DNA from: Callaeas wilsoni
Lineage: Eukaryota > Chordata > Aves > Passeriformes > Callaeidae
Direction of reading: 5' to 3'
NCBI GenBank assembly: GCA_013398955.1
Contig: VWPU01005272.1
Coordinates: 62,001 to 126,000, forward strand
Length of the DNA stretch: 64,000 bases
This document shows, in pieces, positions 1-11,300 of the stretch. Made by a program: the position numbers and the translations under genes. Position 1 is the first letter of the stretch, and every line of letters starts with the position of its first letter. Below the pieces are notes generated by a model, which was not told the DNA's origin, searched no databases, and worked only from the letters and a program-made list of their open reading frames with translations.

Positions 1-1176
1 GATTGTAAGGGGCAGTGGTGGCCTAGCACCTCATAATAGAGATGTCTCTTTGGTGCATGCTGTTAATACAGAAATGCAGTTACACTGTCATTATGTCCAT
101 CTTGCTTAATGATACCTGTGTTAGTGCTGAGGCTTTGTTTTGCTTTTTCAGTACATTCTGCAGCCCAGAGAGAGGGAGTAAAGCATGTGTGTCTTCTGAT
201 GGTCCTGCAGAATAGATGAAAACCTCTTGTTCTACACGCTTGTAAAACACCTGTGCATGGAGATCATAATTGCGTGATTAATCATGCTTAAACCAGGCTT
301 ATGATGCATGTTTTATATGTGGCATGGATGTATTTGCTTTTCAAGATTACAGTGGGCAATCATGCCTCAAAAACACTCTGTTTGAGAGACAGTATTTTTT
401 AAACAAGACACTGAAATGAATCTGTAATCTTTATGTGGAGATGTATGCACTTGTCTCTAGAGATGGACACAGAAATGCAATTGCCCTTGCAAGTGCATAT
501 GCCCTCATGAGGGAACATGGAAGGCAAAGTGGATTTGCATTGTTTGCAGGTGCGTTTTGAGAGGCTGATTATGGAATTGATACTTAACATAATGTGCTGA
601 TTACCTTGGAGTCCAGTCATGCAAAGATTTACAACTAAGGGTTGTACAGATGACTGGGAGGAAGCCCACTGACTGTGATTTTGAAAGAACTCGCTATGCA
701 AGAGAGAAGTAAAATTTGGCATTGTGGAGCAAACACTCCAGATGATCTCTAATGTAGTCTTCAAAAGCTGACAGAAGCTGCAAAAATGGCTTTGGCAAGT
801 TTCTAAACTTCTGTCTAAGAGATTTTTCTCTGTATTGATAGAAACTACATGCCTTAGTTTTGTCTCTTTCAAGGCAGTGATGGATAAATTTCTGAAATAT
901 GATAAAGCTGGGGGAAGTCTGAAGCCATACAAGCTTTCCATTTTCTTTCTTCATCATGTTGTAAAAACAGTGTAAATGTTTGAGATAATAAAGGAAGTAT
1001 GCCAAGGAAAAAAATTCTCTTGTTCTCTAACTGTATCTGTTTGAAATGTAATCATTCTGGTGGTGGAGTGTTATGACTCTGAAGGTACCACGTAGCATTC
1101 TGATCTGTTTAATCCTTGAGACGCTGAAGCTCATGAAAACCACTAATTTTTATCTTTTGTCATGTTTTTTTCAAAG
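1..1176 (+). other. DISC1: DISC1 intron, 3' part
   Basis: This is the end of the intron before the first visible exon. It finishes with a T-rich tract and the acceptor TTTTTTTCAAAG just before 1177. The next exon starts with the last base of a split codon, so the missing upstream exon must end with two bases of that codon. I see no repeat that I recognise. A 180-codon open frame on the minus strand (399-941) resembles no family I know and is treated as a chance frame; it is listed as a finding. Confidence 0.75.
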
Positions 1177-1306
1177 GGTTAGACATGAAGAAAACGGTCT
1201 TTGTAATGAAAAAGAACATAGACTTTTGAGATCAGCTTACCAGGAGAGGACGCAGGTTTCTGCCACAAAACGAAACCAGCTTTTTCAAGAAAAGAAACGG
1301 TTACAG
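1177..1306 (+). CDS. DISC1: DISC1 coding exon (first in window, about human exon 4 or 5)
   Basis: This 130-base exon lies between acceptor TTTTCAAAG|G and donor CAG|GTAACA. The first base completes a split codon; the remaining 129 bases give 43 residues and end in phase 0. The peptide is charged and helical, and its end, KRNQLFQEKKRLQ, aligns with RRDWLLQEKQQLQ in human DISC1 as I recall it. The first half is poorly conserved, which fits DISC1, a fast-evolving protein. DISC1 is a coiled-coil scaffold at the centrosome, mitochondria and synapse that binds partners such as NDEL1, LIS1 and PDE4. This segment leads into the central coiled coil completed by the next exon. The call rests on that junction: KKRLQ joined to NEIEDLRTRL reproduces the family sequence without a gap. 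The exact human exon number is uncertain. Confidence 0.88.
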
Positions 1307-4004
1307 GTAACAAGACTGCAAAGTTGTGTATAAGGAATCAGTGCTGTGTGGGGAAAACCTTGTAAGCTGTCACAGAGAATTAAATAAATTTATTGTAATA
1401 GCGACTTTGCTTCTGTGTAGTAATTAGAGCCTTGGCTGGAGTCCAGTTGATAATCTAAGTGATGATTGGAGATGGCAGCCACAGGAGTTGTGTTAATCTC
1501 ATTACAGAGATGCAGAGCTGGAAGGTTTGGTGGCTTGTATGCATGCTTAAACTTTCCTCATTATCTTTTTTAAGCATGCTCTTTGTTATAATTTGACGTT
1601 TTAATATTACACTAATCTTCAGAAGTTTTTATTTGAAGACAAAAAGTTTTCATCCATTTCTGATATTAATTTACTATAAATACATGATTTACCAGCTTTT
1701 ATTCCTGAAAGATGATTGATGCTTTTCATAAGGATGAAGGAATCATCACGGAGCAGTCAGCATTTGCTGACAATAGCTTTACACTGACACGTGATGTCAC
1801 AATGTGATAGTTTGGCAAATGGAATGCTTCAAGATGGCATCTGTCCAATTTTAAGTCTGCAAGCCTTTTAAGCAAAATTTAGCTCTGTCTTTTCACCGTC
1901 CTTCAAAAATCTCAAGGTACTGTTTAGTTATGTGACTTTTAAACCTTGGTGATCACACTCAGTGATGTGGCACCTTAGAGAGCTAGTAGACTGAGTTTTC
2001 CTTTTTTTCTGTGGTCTTGTGTTGAAATAGTTTTTTGTGATACTTTCATTCCTTTGGTGGATCCAATAGTATAGTAATCTCTGTGTGTGTGCACACATAA
2101 ATTTATATATATAAAAAACCCACAAAGAAATAGAGAAAATCATCTTATGTGGTCATTGCAAAATTGTACTTAGGTGAAGAAATGTCTTTTTTATCCTTCT
2201 CATCCCCTTTGTATTTTTCAGGTTTATTTCATCAACATGTATGAGGAGACATAGTGTAGTTCAGCATTACCAGTGTGCAGAAAACTATTTTGATCTAGAC
2301 ATCCAAGAGCCACCTCAAGATACTGAACTGAAAACTGCTGTACTTAAGACTCCACAACAGCTAATTTTTACACTTGCTCAAGCTGAATCTTTGTTCTTCT
2401 GTAGTTATACTACGGAAAAATTAACCACACCATTGTACAGGCATACTATTTATTAGCATTTTATCAAAATTACCAGGAATTCAAGGTTCTGGGGAAGGCT
2501 GATCTGTGGTGATTGGTTGCACCCAGCATCCCCTGAAGATTGCTCCTGCCCAAAATCTTGCATGATCAGAAGTAATCTTATTTTTAAAATTTTCCTCAGC
2601 CCCACTTTTTTTTTAACTTTCTCTTCTGCCCTCTCTCCTGTTGGTTCTGTGTTTGTCTTCAGGCATTTGAAAAACTGTGGCAGTATCTATAATTTATGTA
2701 TTAATGTTCCTACTGCAATCTCTACTTCATTGAAACCATCAATCCATAAGTGAAGCTGAAGGTTTACAATCATTACTGATTAGCTATCACATTGGAAATC
2801 TCAGTTTAAACTCAAATCTGCAAAGTAAAACTCCGTCTTATGCTTAGTGAGGTGAATATCATCTGCTACTCCATGCTGAGACTTTAAGCCTTTTTATCTT
2901 TCCCAGAGTCTGACCAAGAGCATGCTAAAGGCTTCTTTGCATTTCTGGAAAAGAATGCGGGAGAATTCCAGTTTGCTGATTAAAATTTCCATGCTCCCAA
3001 GAATGCCTGTGAACTATTCCTGAGCAGAGCAGCTTTCTTTCTGTGAATGCAGATTGTGTGCTTCTGGTATCTACTTATGTTGTACGTTTCAGTACTAAAA
3101 GTGTGATTGTAAAACCAGATTCTGTTCATCTTCCTTTCTGTTCCCACATAGGTTGCTTGTTGCAGTGATTGCAATTACTACTTTTTCACAGAATATGGAG
3201 GTCTCTGTATTAAGTAGGGCCTATTAAGATTTTGGCAGTATTCCCAAGCCAGTAACACAGAGACAGAATTGTTCTTTGTGCACACTAAAAGCCTAATTTG
3301 AGACTGAAAAAAACAAAACTGATGTTTTCAGTCTGCTGACCTTTCTGTCCTTGAAAAATGCCTGTGGATTGAAACATGGGCCACACCATTCTCTTCTTGC
3401 TATATCTAAAACTAGAGAAGGAGGAAAATAATTGATGAACCTAGTGTGCAGGACTACTATAAGTTGAAATTTTGGAGCTAGTCAACCTCTGAACACGCAA
3501 GGACCATTTGTTCTTGTTCTAAGTGATACTTGGGAAGCTGGTTACAGTGCAGCAAACCTGAAAGTACGTTGGTTGACAAAATGAGCATTAGTGAACTAAA
3601 CTTCATGTAAATTGCATTGAAATTGAAAATTGCATTATAATAATGTTAAGGTTATGATGTGAAGCTCTAATAAAGCAAAGAAATGCTGAAGTCTGTTATC
3701 TGTGCACAGTATGTATGTTTTATAAGTCTATAATATCGAAGTATGCCTTTTTTTTCCCCCTAGATCCCTACCTCATCCATACCTGAAGTGTCTGTTCAGA
3801 TATTTAGAATACTGTTTTATCTTTGTTACTCAGTATTTGACCCCAGAACCTTTTTACTGTGTGCCACTCAAACCTTCTTTTGAATACAAATTTATTAATT
3901 TGTGAGTGGGCTCTTTTTACAGTATTAATCAACATGGCATCTTAGTGATTCAAACCCACTTAATTTTATCTCTGTATCACCATTTCGAGTGTTATTGCCA
4001 TTTG

Positions 4005-4062
4005 CTCAGATGGAGGATGGAAAAGTGACTTGCCATAAACAGCCATATGGTTGTTTCGTGCT
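4005..4062 (+). repeat. possible MIR-core remnant
   Basis: The order of short words (GCTCAGATGGAGGA, then AAGTGACTTGCC) resembles the core of the ancient MIR SINE, in which a GAGGCTCAGAGAGG block is followed by TTAAGTGACTTGCCC. The match is short and diverged and could be chance. Confidence 0.3.
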
Positions 4063-4500
4063 TGAGTTTTGTAATGCCTAGTTACTTACTTATTAAAGAT
4101 TTAGCTTTTGGCTTTTTGGTTTTCATTTTTATTTTTAGTTGGACTGAATGTGATCAGAGATTGAAATTGACCTTTGATTTTTGTTAAGGGCCTATAGATA
4201 GCATGTCAGAGACCTCTTGCAGGTTGTATAGAAAATTATGAACATATGGTCTGTGGCCATATGTGGAGATAATAGTTTGAGTGGCTTGCAAAGTTTCAAA
4301 GAGTAAGAAATATAGGAATAGAATCAAATTCTCCAGTATGGTGTTCAACTAGTTTGATGACAACTTTAACTCAGCAACCCAGATTCCTTCAAAAAGTGTG
4401 TCTTCCTTGGATGCAAGGTATCTGTTGGGTTTTCAAGGGAAAATCTGTGAAAGGATGATGTACTAATTCGTGCAACTTTTTAAAATTTTTGTCCTCCTCA

Positions 4501-4974
4501 CTTCAGGAAGGACATTGAGGTGCTTGAGCATGTCCAGAGAAGGGCAATGAAGCTGGTGTAGGGTCTGGAGCACAAGTCTGATGAGAAGCAACTGAGGGAG
4601 CTGGGAGTGTTTAGGCTGGAGAAAAGGAGACTTGGGAGGACCGTGTCACTCTGTACCTGAAAGGAGGTTGCAGCCAGGTTGGTCTCTTCTCCCCCGTAAC
4701 AAGTGACAGGACAAGAGGAAATGGCCTCAAGCTGTACCAGGAGAGCTTAAGATTGGACATGAGGAAGAATTTCTTCACTGAAAGAGTAGTCAGGCTTTGG
4801 AGCAGGCTGCCCAGGGAGGTGGTAGAGTCACCATCTCTGGAAATGGTTAAGAAATGATTTGACATGGCACTTAGTGATGTGGTTTAGTTGACAAGGTGCT
4901 GTTCGGTCAAAGGTTGGACACAATGATCTTGGAGCTCTTTTCCAGAATTAATGATTCTACAATTCTATGATTCT
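4501..4974 (+). mobile_element. CR1 LINE, 3' fragment
   Basis: This is a 5'-truncated chicken-repeat-1 retroposon in the same orientation as the gene. Recognisable blocks in order are AGGACATTGAGGTGCTTGAG, GTCCAGAGAAGGGCAA, GGTCTGGAGCACAAGTC, CTGAAAGGAGGTTGCAGCCA, GACAAGAGGAAATGGCCTCA, TTTCTTCACTGAAAGAG and CAGGCTGCCCAGGGAGGTGG. The element ends with the diagnostic CR1 tail ATGATTCTACAATTCTATGA followed by TTCT. It holds only the end of the reverse-transcriptase region and the 3' UTR, with many changes, so it is inactive. The open frame on its minus strand (4611-4865) is an antisense shadow. Confidence 0.95.
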
Positions 4975-5613
4975 AAAAAATATATTTTTCTCTTGCGAGA
5001 AACATCAATATCATAATGCACACAGCTTGAACTTCTAGAAAAATGAGTGCAATTGAGGTCGAAGTTCATTTTAAGTCAAGGGAAGGACTTTGTGCTTTTA
5101 CTTAAAATGAAATGTTAATTATCAGAAGGGCTGGTTAGATAGTCAGTGATCCTCTGCTTGCATCCTGTACTTCATGTTGGATTGGAACCATTTGACAAAC
5201 CATTGCAGGATAGATGTTTGATCAGTTCAGCTGCCAGTCTGTAGAACAAGATTCTGTTGCCACGTGTGCTCTGGTATTTGGTTTTTTAGTGGAAGTTTTT
5301 AACTTGTGAACTTGGGAAATACCTATGTATTTTAAAAGTAAAAGAAAGCTGACATCTGACAGTAGGTGTTGGAAGAGGAACCTGAAGTGTGGTGTTGAAA
5401 TGGAGGTGGTGAGTTTTTTAACTGTTGGAAGCATTAGAGATTCTAAATACAACTGACATAAGAATTTTTGTGTCAGCAAGTGGATGTCTCATTTAATGTT
5501 TGCTAAATTGGACAAATTTAATTAATGCTACTTCTGACTTGTACTTTTTTCCTTGGGGCAAATGGGTTTCTTTTCTAGGGTTAATAGTAAACTTTGGTTT
5601 CTGTTCTATGCAG

Positions 5614-5849
5614 AACGAAATTGAAGATCTCCGAACAAGACTGGCCATATTAGAAGGAAAAGATCAACAGCTAAGAAGAGAAATTGAAGAACAAGACAGG
5701 CTTATTCAGACACAGGACTGTGAACTGACTGCTTTACTTGGCTGCGTTTCTTTAAGAGAGCTGCAGGAAATAAGCAAGGCTGTGGATGACACTTTAGCAT
5801 CCTCCTATCGAATTCCATTCAGTTTAGATCTTCCAGGAGCAATAAAGAG
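5614..5849 (+). CDS. DISC1: DISC1 coding exon, central coiled coil
   Basis: This 236-base exon begins in phase 0 after acceptor TTCTATGCAG and ends two bases into a codon (AAG AG|GTATTT), giving 78 complete codons. It starts NEIEDLRTRLAILEGKDQQL and continues LRREIEEQDRLIQ. Human DISC1, as I recall it, has KEIEALQARMFVLEAKDQQL and LRREIEEQEQQLQ at the same place, and the human segment is also 78 residues. The first 30 residues form a heptad-patterned coiled coil. A second conserved block follows, SLRELQEISKAVDDTLAS, then a proline-containing linker, IPFSLDLPGAIK. The central part of DISC1 takes part in self-association and partner binding. The donor is weak after the first three bases (GTATTT), and reading through it adds eight codons before a stop at 5872-5874. 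This is the most diagnostic exon of the window. Confidence 0.96.
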
Positions 5850-7277
5850 GTATTTAAATTTCAATTTAGATTGAGAGTCTTGTATCTTCCTGTATGTTCT
5901 GCTGAATTGGCTGTCAGTTCTTTTCTTCATCGTTGTGCCAGCTAATTATCTGGATGCAGACACTTTAAAACTTTCTAAGAAGAGGTGTTTGAATTCTAGT
6001 ATTGACATACTTCCTCAAAAGAGTTTGTAGTTATTTGAATGTCTTGCACTTAATGTTCCCTAATGGCAAAGACCTACCTACAGAAAGCATATGCATCCAT
6101 CAACTGTTAATTCCTGTCATCAGCCTACACTATTTCTTGTTAACTGGTGGAATTTTTTTCCCCAGTTTGGTAATGCAGTAATTAAAACATATTTCTTACA
6201 GCCTGGAAGTGTGTACTAGGCACCATTCAAATAAATATTAGAGATGTTTCTTGCTTCCATGAACTTGTAATTATAATAAAGTCCGATGTGATGAGGAGTG
6301 CTAGACTCAGACAGTGAACTCGAGGCAGTGGGGAAGAGGATGCAGCATGAATAATTCTGGGACACTCACAGTTAAATGCAGAGCATATGGATCCTTTAAA
6401 TGGAAAAGTAGCTACTTTTGGCAGTCTTTTGGAAATAATCTCATCTTTATTTAAAAAAGCAATTGAAGTAGTGAAACTGTACTGGACATTGGTGATGGGA
6501 CTTTGAAAGTGATACTGCTGCTGTGTCACCAAGAGAAAATAAAATTCCTGTTTATCCTAACTTACATTTCTTCCAGATAAGCAATAACTATGTTGCTTGC
6601 AATTTTTTTTCCTCCCGTTGTGTTTATTGGATTTAGTTTGGTTGTATTAACATTCATGAGAAATTGCTGCTCCTGTGTGTTAATTTATACAGTTTCTTTT
6701 TTTTTCAGGTCAGCAGAACATTTTGTAGAGGACATATTCTTCTCTTTTGACATTTTAAAATTTTAAATTAGGTTATGGCAAATAGTTTCTTGCATTAAGT
6801 TTAGCTTGTTTCAATAATATCTTATACCTGTGTTTCTGAGATTGAGGAATAAAACGTCTTAAGCAGTCTGACTGAGAAACTGATTCGAGTTTTCTTAGTT
6901 TTGGATTTGCTTATGATAGAATATTCAGATTTTTTTTTTCTCTCATTGCTGCTGTAGTATTTGGATTGCACTTATCTCATTGGGAAATTATTTAAAAGTG
7001 AGTTAAATAGTATGGGTTCAGGAGGAATGTGCTCTGAGTTGTTTGCTTACTAGCACCATGAATAGCACAATCACTTGAGAGAAAACAGGCATTCATTATT
7101 CAAAGTGAGTTCATAACTGGAATGAAAATTTTTAAAAAATTCTTTCCTTTCTGTTAATTTTTAAAAGATGTGATGAATGAGACTTTTATGGGGTTTTTTG
7201 TTGGTTGAATTTGTTGCCACCAGTGGTCAGGTGCTTCTGCTCTCATTCCAATAGCTGGAGTTCTGCTATTGGGACTC

Positions 7278-7840
7278 TGATGGGCTGATCTTGGCTGCAC
7301 ACCAGGTGCCCACCAAGTCACTCTATCACTTCCTCTTCTCAGCTGGCCTGGGGAGAGAAGATGGAAAACAATCCATAGGTTGAGATAAGGCAGTTTACTA
7401 AAGCGAAAGTACAATGTTGCATGCACGCAAACAAAGGTTTTATTCTCTACTTTCTATCATCAGGTGATGTCCAGACACTTCCCATGAAGCAGGGCTTCAG
7501 TGCATGTAGTGGTTGCTCTGGAGGACAAACACTGTAAATAACAAATGCCCCTTCTTCCTCCTCCTTTGTTAGCTTTTACATCAGCAGACATCCTCTAGTA
7601 TGGAATATCCCACTGGTCAGTGTGAGTCAGATGTCCTGGGTGTGTCCCTTCTCAAGATTTTGCCTACCCCCAGCCTACTGCTGGTGTGGGAGGGTGGAAT
7701 GTTGGAGAGAGGGTGCTGATGCTGCGCCAGCGCACACTGGTGTGTTACTGACACCTTTTCAGCCACCAGTGCAAACCACAGCAGTGTGGGGGCTGCTGTG
7801 GAGAAAGTTAACTCCGTCTCAGCTAAACCAAATACAGGAC
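7278..7840 (-). mobile_element. solo LTR of an avian endogenous retrovirus (family 1)
   Basis: Read on the minus strand, this matches the general plan of an LTR type I know as common in neoavian genomes. Near 7838 a CTGTATTTGGTTTAGCTGAG start leads to GAGTTAACTTTCTCC. Next come the block GGGATATTCCATAC, the block AGCCCTGCTTCATGGGAAGT, and a polyadenylation signal AATAAA (minus strand, 7439-7444). Then follow a TTATCTCAACC block and an end GTGGGCACCTGG...CCATCA near 7278. No internal gag, pol or env sequence flanks it, so it is a solo LTR left by recombination. It is diverged and I find no convincing target-site duplication. It lies antisense to DISC1. Confidence 0.85.
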
Positions 7841-8061
7841 GCATAAATGCTGTTATTTAACAGTGGGAGTTCATTCAGATTAACAGTGAGCTTAAGTGAT
7901 GGGTGGCTTCCTTTTCAAGCTGTGCAGTCTATCATACCTCAGGTGTAGATGTTTCATGTCTGAATCTAGGCCTGTTCTTCTGTAAGGTGAAAAAGCATCA
8001 TGTGCATAGTAAGGCATTTGGTGTGGGTGTAATTCCTGTATGCCTCTGGACGCCCCTAAAT

Positions 8062-8300
8062 TGTCATACAGTTAAACAATAATTTAGGAGGTTACCTTGT
8101 TTGAACTTCTGCTCAATGCAAGGCTACAATTTCCAAGTGAGATCAGGTCGCTCAGGGCCCTGTCTCTCTGAGTTTTTTATTTCTTCAAAGGTGGAGATTT
8201 TGCAGCCTTACTAGGCATCCTGCATTTCACCACCCTTGATGTAAACTCTTTTTCCTTCGTCTTGCCAGAATTTCCATGGTTGCAACTTGCATTGGCTTAT
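8062..8300 (-). mobile_element. CR1 LINE, 3' fragment, reverse
   Basis: The plus strand shows, in order, TCATACAGTTAAACAATAAT, TTTAGGAGGTTACCTTG, GCTCAATGCAAGGC, GATCAGGTCGCTCAGGGCCC, TGAGTTTTTTATTTCTTCAA, AGGTGGAGATTTTGCAGCC and CAGAATTTCCATGGTTGCAA. This is the reverse complement of the CR1 3' region; the family forms that I remember read GATCAGGTTGCTCAGGGCC and GGATGGAGATTCCACAACC. It is strongly diverged, so it is an older copy than the one at 38611-38867. It sits about 220 bases downstream of the solo LTR and is unrelated to it. Confidence 0.85.
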
Positions 8301-11300
8301 TATAAATCAGTACTTCTTGTAGAAGAAGTATTGTTTATTAGGTAACAGGTTCAAATACTTGGTTGATTCTAGTTCAGCATATTAGTTTTAAATTCCGAAG
8401 TCTTGGCTTAGTTAATCTGAAAGAGGTTTTTCTGGAAATGTGCATTTTATTTTACGAATAATTGCAGAGGGGAAAAAAGGTTTTCCAGATTTAGAGCTAT
8501 CTGTGTGGGAAATAAAGCTGTTACTCATGCACATACACTAGAGATCAGTGCTTATGTAGAAAGTTCAGTATCGATGGGCAATAAATTACAAGCTCTTCAC
8601 AGCTGGGCTGCAAGATACTCTGTATTTATTCTACCATCATTGTGCTTGTCAGTAAAGGACTGCTGTAATGTGCTTTTGCATAATTATTTGTTGACTACAA
8701 CAATTGCATTCAGCGCTGGAATAACACAGGCAGGGCTAGTGTGAAGCATTTCTTAAGACAATCTATGCTGTAATGAATTGTATTTGGTGGCTTGCAGCTC
8801 ACTATAAAATAAAAATTATTCACTATATTGAAGCAAACTTCCAGGGACATGAAAGAACATATTACACAAAGAATACTTGCCCTGGTAGAAGTGTGAAGGA
8901 GGAAGAAAGCAAGTCAAATACAACACTGGGATGAGAATTGGTTCTAAGCTTATTTTTTTTGTCAAGTGTTCTTATTTTTTTCAGGAGTGTTCTTTGTTTT
9001 GTCTTGTTTATCTTTGGTTTGTGGTGAACTTTGGAAATATGAAACGCCTTTGTCAATAACTAAAGCATGCTTTGAGTTTGAACAATTGAGAATTGTTAGG
9101 CACATTACCCTGGGACCTTACTTGAGGGCTGTTGGAAGACACGATTAAAACCTGCTGGTTAATGGGCGAAGAAATATGTTTTGACAGGGAATTCTCACTG
9201 AGGTTGAGACTGCAGAATGTGGTCGGTTTGCTCATCCAGACAGGCTTAATTGCTCTTGGTAAGCTAAAGGGTATAATCATTATTTTAAAATGAGGGAATT
9301 GCAGGGCAAAAGCTCAGTTCACTTGTATGGGATTGCGTGGAGATGCGTTTAAAAGGTGGGAGCAGCTGGTGTTGTGTGCACCGTGACACGTGCCAGTGTT
9401 TTAACTGAAGACAACACACTGAAATCAGAGGAAAATGGGTCTGGGTCCTTCAGCGTGAAGTACTTTCTTCTGGAGAGTGCAAAAGCTATCAAAAGACATA
9501 ATTTTTTAATTTGCTACTGAAGTGAACGCCATTTCAGAAATACTTTTTTTAAACTAGTGTAAGTTGAGTTTTCTAATTATAAAATAAGACCATATTAATT
9601 TACCTATTCACTTCAGTATCTGTTAGTTCCTTTGTTTCTTTCCATTTCACAATAAAAACTGAGGAAATCTCTTATACTTCAGTTCCTTTTTAGTTTAATT
9701 TAGCAGTTTCTTTGTTTTGTCTATATCTGCAGATGCATGTGTCCTTGCAGCATGTGATTCTTAAAAGAAATTGCACAGTTCTATCTGGCCTATTGTCTGA
9801 GCACCGACTGCTGGTTGAAAGAAATTCAATTATATACCTTTCGAAATATTTGAATGCTCCACCTCTTCTTCACATGGAGCAATTTTTAATTAGTAGGAGT
9901 TTGTTCTACAGTGAGTTTGTGGGATCATCTGAAGATAAGGAAATTCTCTGTTATGTGTACTAGTTATTAAAGGGTGGCCAGTGGTGCAAGGAGCTGGACT
10001 TGAAGGTTTATGAGGCCAGTTCACTCTGCTTTTGTGATACCTGGAGTTCATTTGAGAAAGATCAATTTGAAATGAAATACAAGTACTCAGAGGGGTGTAA
10101 ACCTTATTTGTTGAAATATACTCAAAGTATTCAGCAACTTCAGCGGAGGGCAAAGCCTGATAAAGGAAAAAGAGATTGGGATTTTTTAGAGAACTTGGTT
10201 TACTTAAGAAAAGTTGGAAAAAAGGCTTTAACATAGTTTCACGTACTAACTTAGGAAGACAGGATTTAGAATGCACTGTCATGTTTTGTCATTAGAAGAG
10301 ACTGCTTTGCACACTTTTTGTTGTTCTTCAAGGTGTATGCCCACATGAAATTTCTAGTCAAATGAGAAATTAGCAGGCTACATGAAATTACTGAATAAGT
10401 CTGAATGCAACCATGTTTATCAAAGTCAACCTTTCAGCAACAATCTTACCTGTAAAGTAGCAAACCAAATTGCAATCTGTCCTTTCAAAAGGAGATCTGT
10501 TGTTTGCTAGATACCATGCAGCATTTTTTTTGACTATTCCTGTGACAATGCCTATGTATCAAAAATACTGTTTGGAAACAGGAGAGTACCTCAAATACGA
10601 AGAGCAGAGGGATGAAATGGCTTTATAGCATTAAAAAATTTCTACTACAGTGCATAAGTTGGTAATGTTCCTGACTCTTTGCGGGGCCTGTGTGTGGGAC
10701 AACAGAGAACTGAATTGTGCTTTTAATGCCAGATACTCTTGGAGTCTTCAATTCTGGATTTGTTGCTTGATTTGTTTGAAGTTTTTTGTTGTCTCTGCTT
10801 CTTCCTGATACCACAATCTTTGTTACACAATCTTTATTGCAAGTAGAAAGTGATGTTGGTAGGTAGGCTAGAAGCAAAAATAATCAGAACTTTTTTGGTT
10901 TCTAAAGATACTCTTGAAATTTTTCAGGAGAGACTCCTATGCTGTGTTATGAGTTGGTCTGTGAAGACCTTGATGGTTTGGTAGATGTCTACGAACATGC
11001 GTCGCTATCTAATTTCTTCTGGCCTCATTTGGTGGTGGGGAGGTTTTAGATGGTCCTGGGACTGGCTATGCAGAGAGCCAATTTCAGCAAGTCAATGTTG
11101 CTTTTGCCTTCTCCTGAAACTTTATCTGCTTTCTGGGTCTTAAACTGTGTGGGTGATTTTCCTGTGCTGCATCATCAAGTCTGTGGCCTGGGAGGATGTC
11201 AGCAATCCCATGGTCCTCCCTTGGCAGAAAGGCCTTCTCTCCTTTGCCCAGACCTTCCTCCTGCTGTCAGTTGTCCCCTCCTGATAGCCCCTGATGGTGG

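Larger units (their letters stand above)
1307..5613 (+). other. DISC1: DISC1 intron (4.3 kb)
   Basis: The intron starts GTAACA and ends TTCTATGCAG. It contains one clear CR1 LINE fragment (4501-4974) and a faint MIR-like stretch near 4005-4062. Several short open frames (for example 2241-2456 and 2517-2753) have no family resemblance and no splice context, so they are not called. The remainder is AT-rich unique sequence in which I recognise nothing. Confidence 0.85.

Noticed and set aside
2082..2097. TG/CA dinucleotide stretch with palindromic centre
   Set aside because: It is short and typical of intronic simple sequence, with no further structure.
4611..4865. 84-codon minus-strand open frame
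   Set aside because: It is the antisense of the CR1 fragment at 4501-4974.
7617..7846. Overlapping open frames of about 75 codons on both strands
   Set aside because: They lie inside the solo LTR and are not gene sequence.
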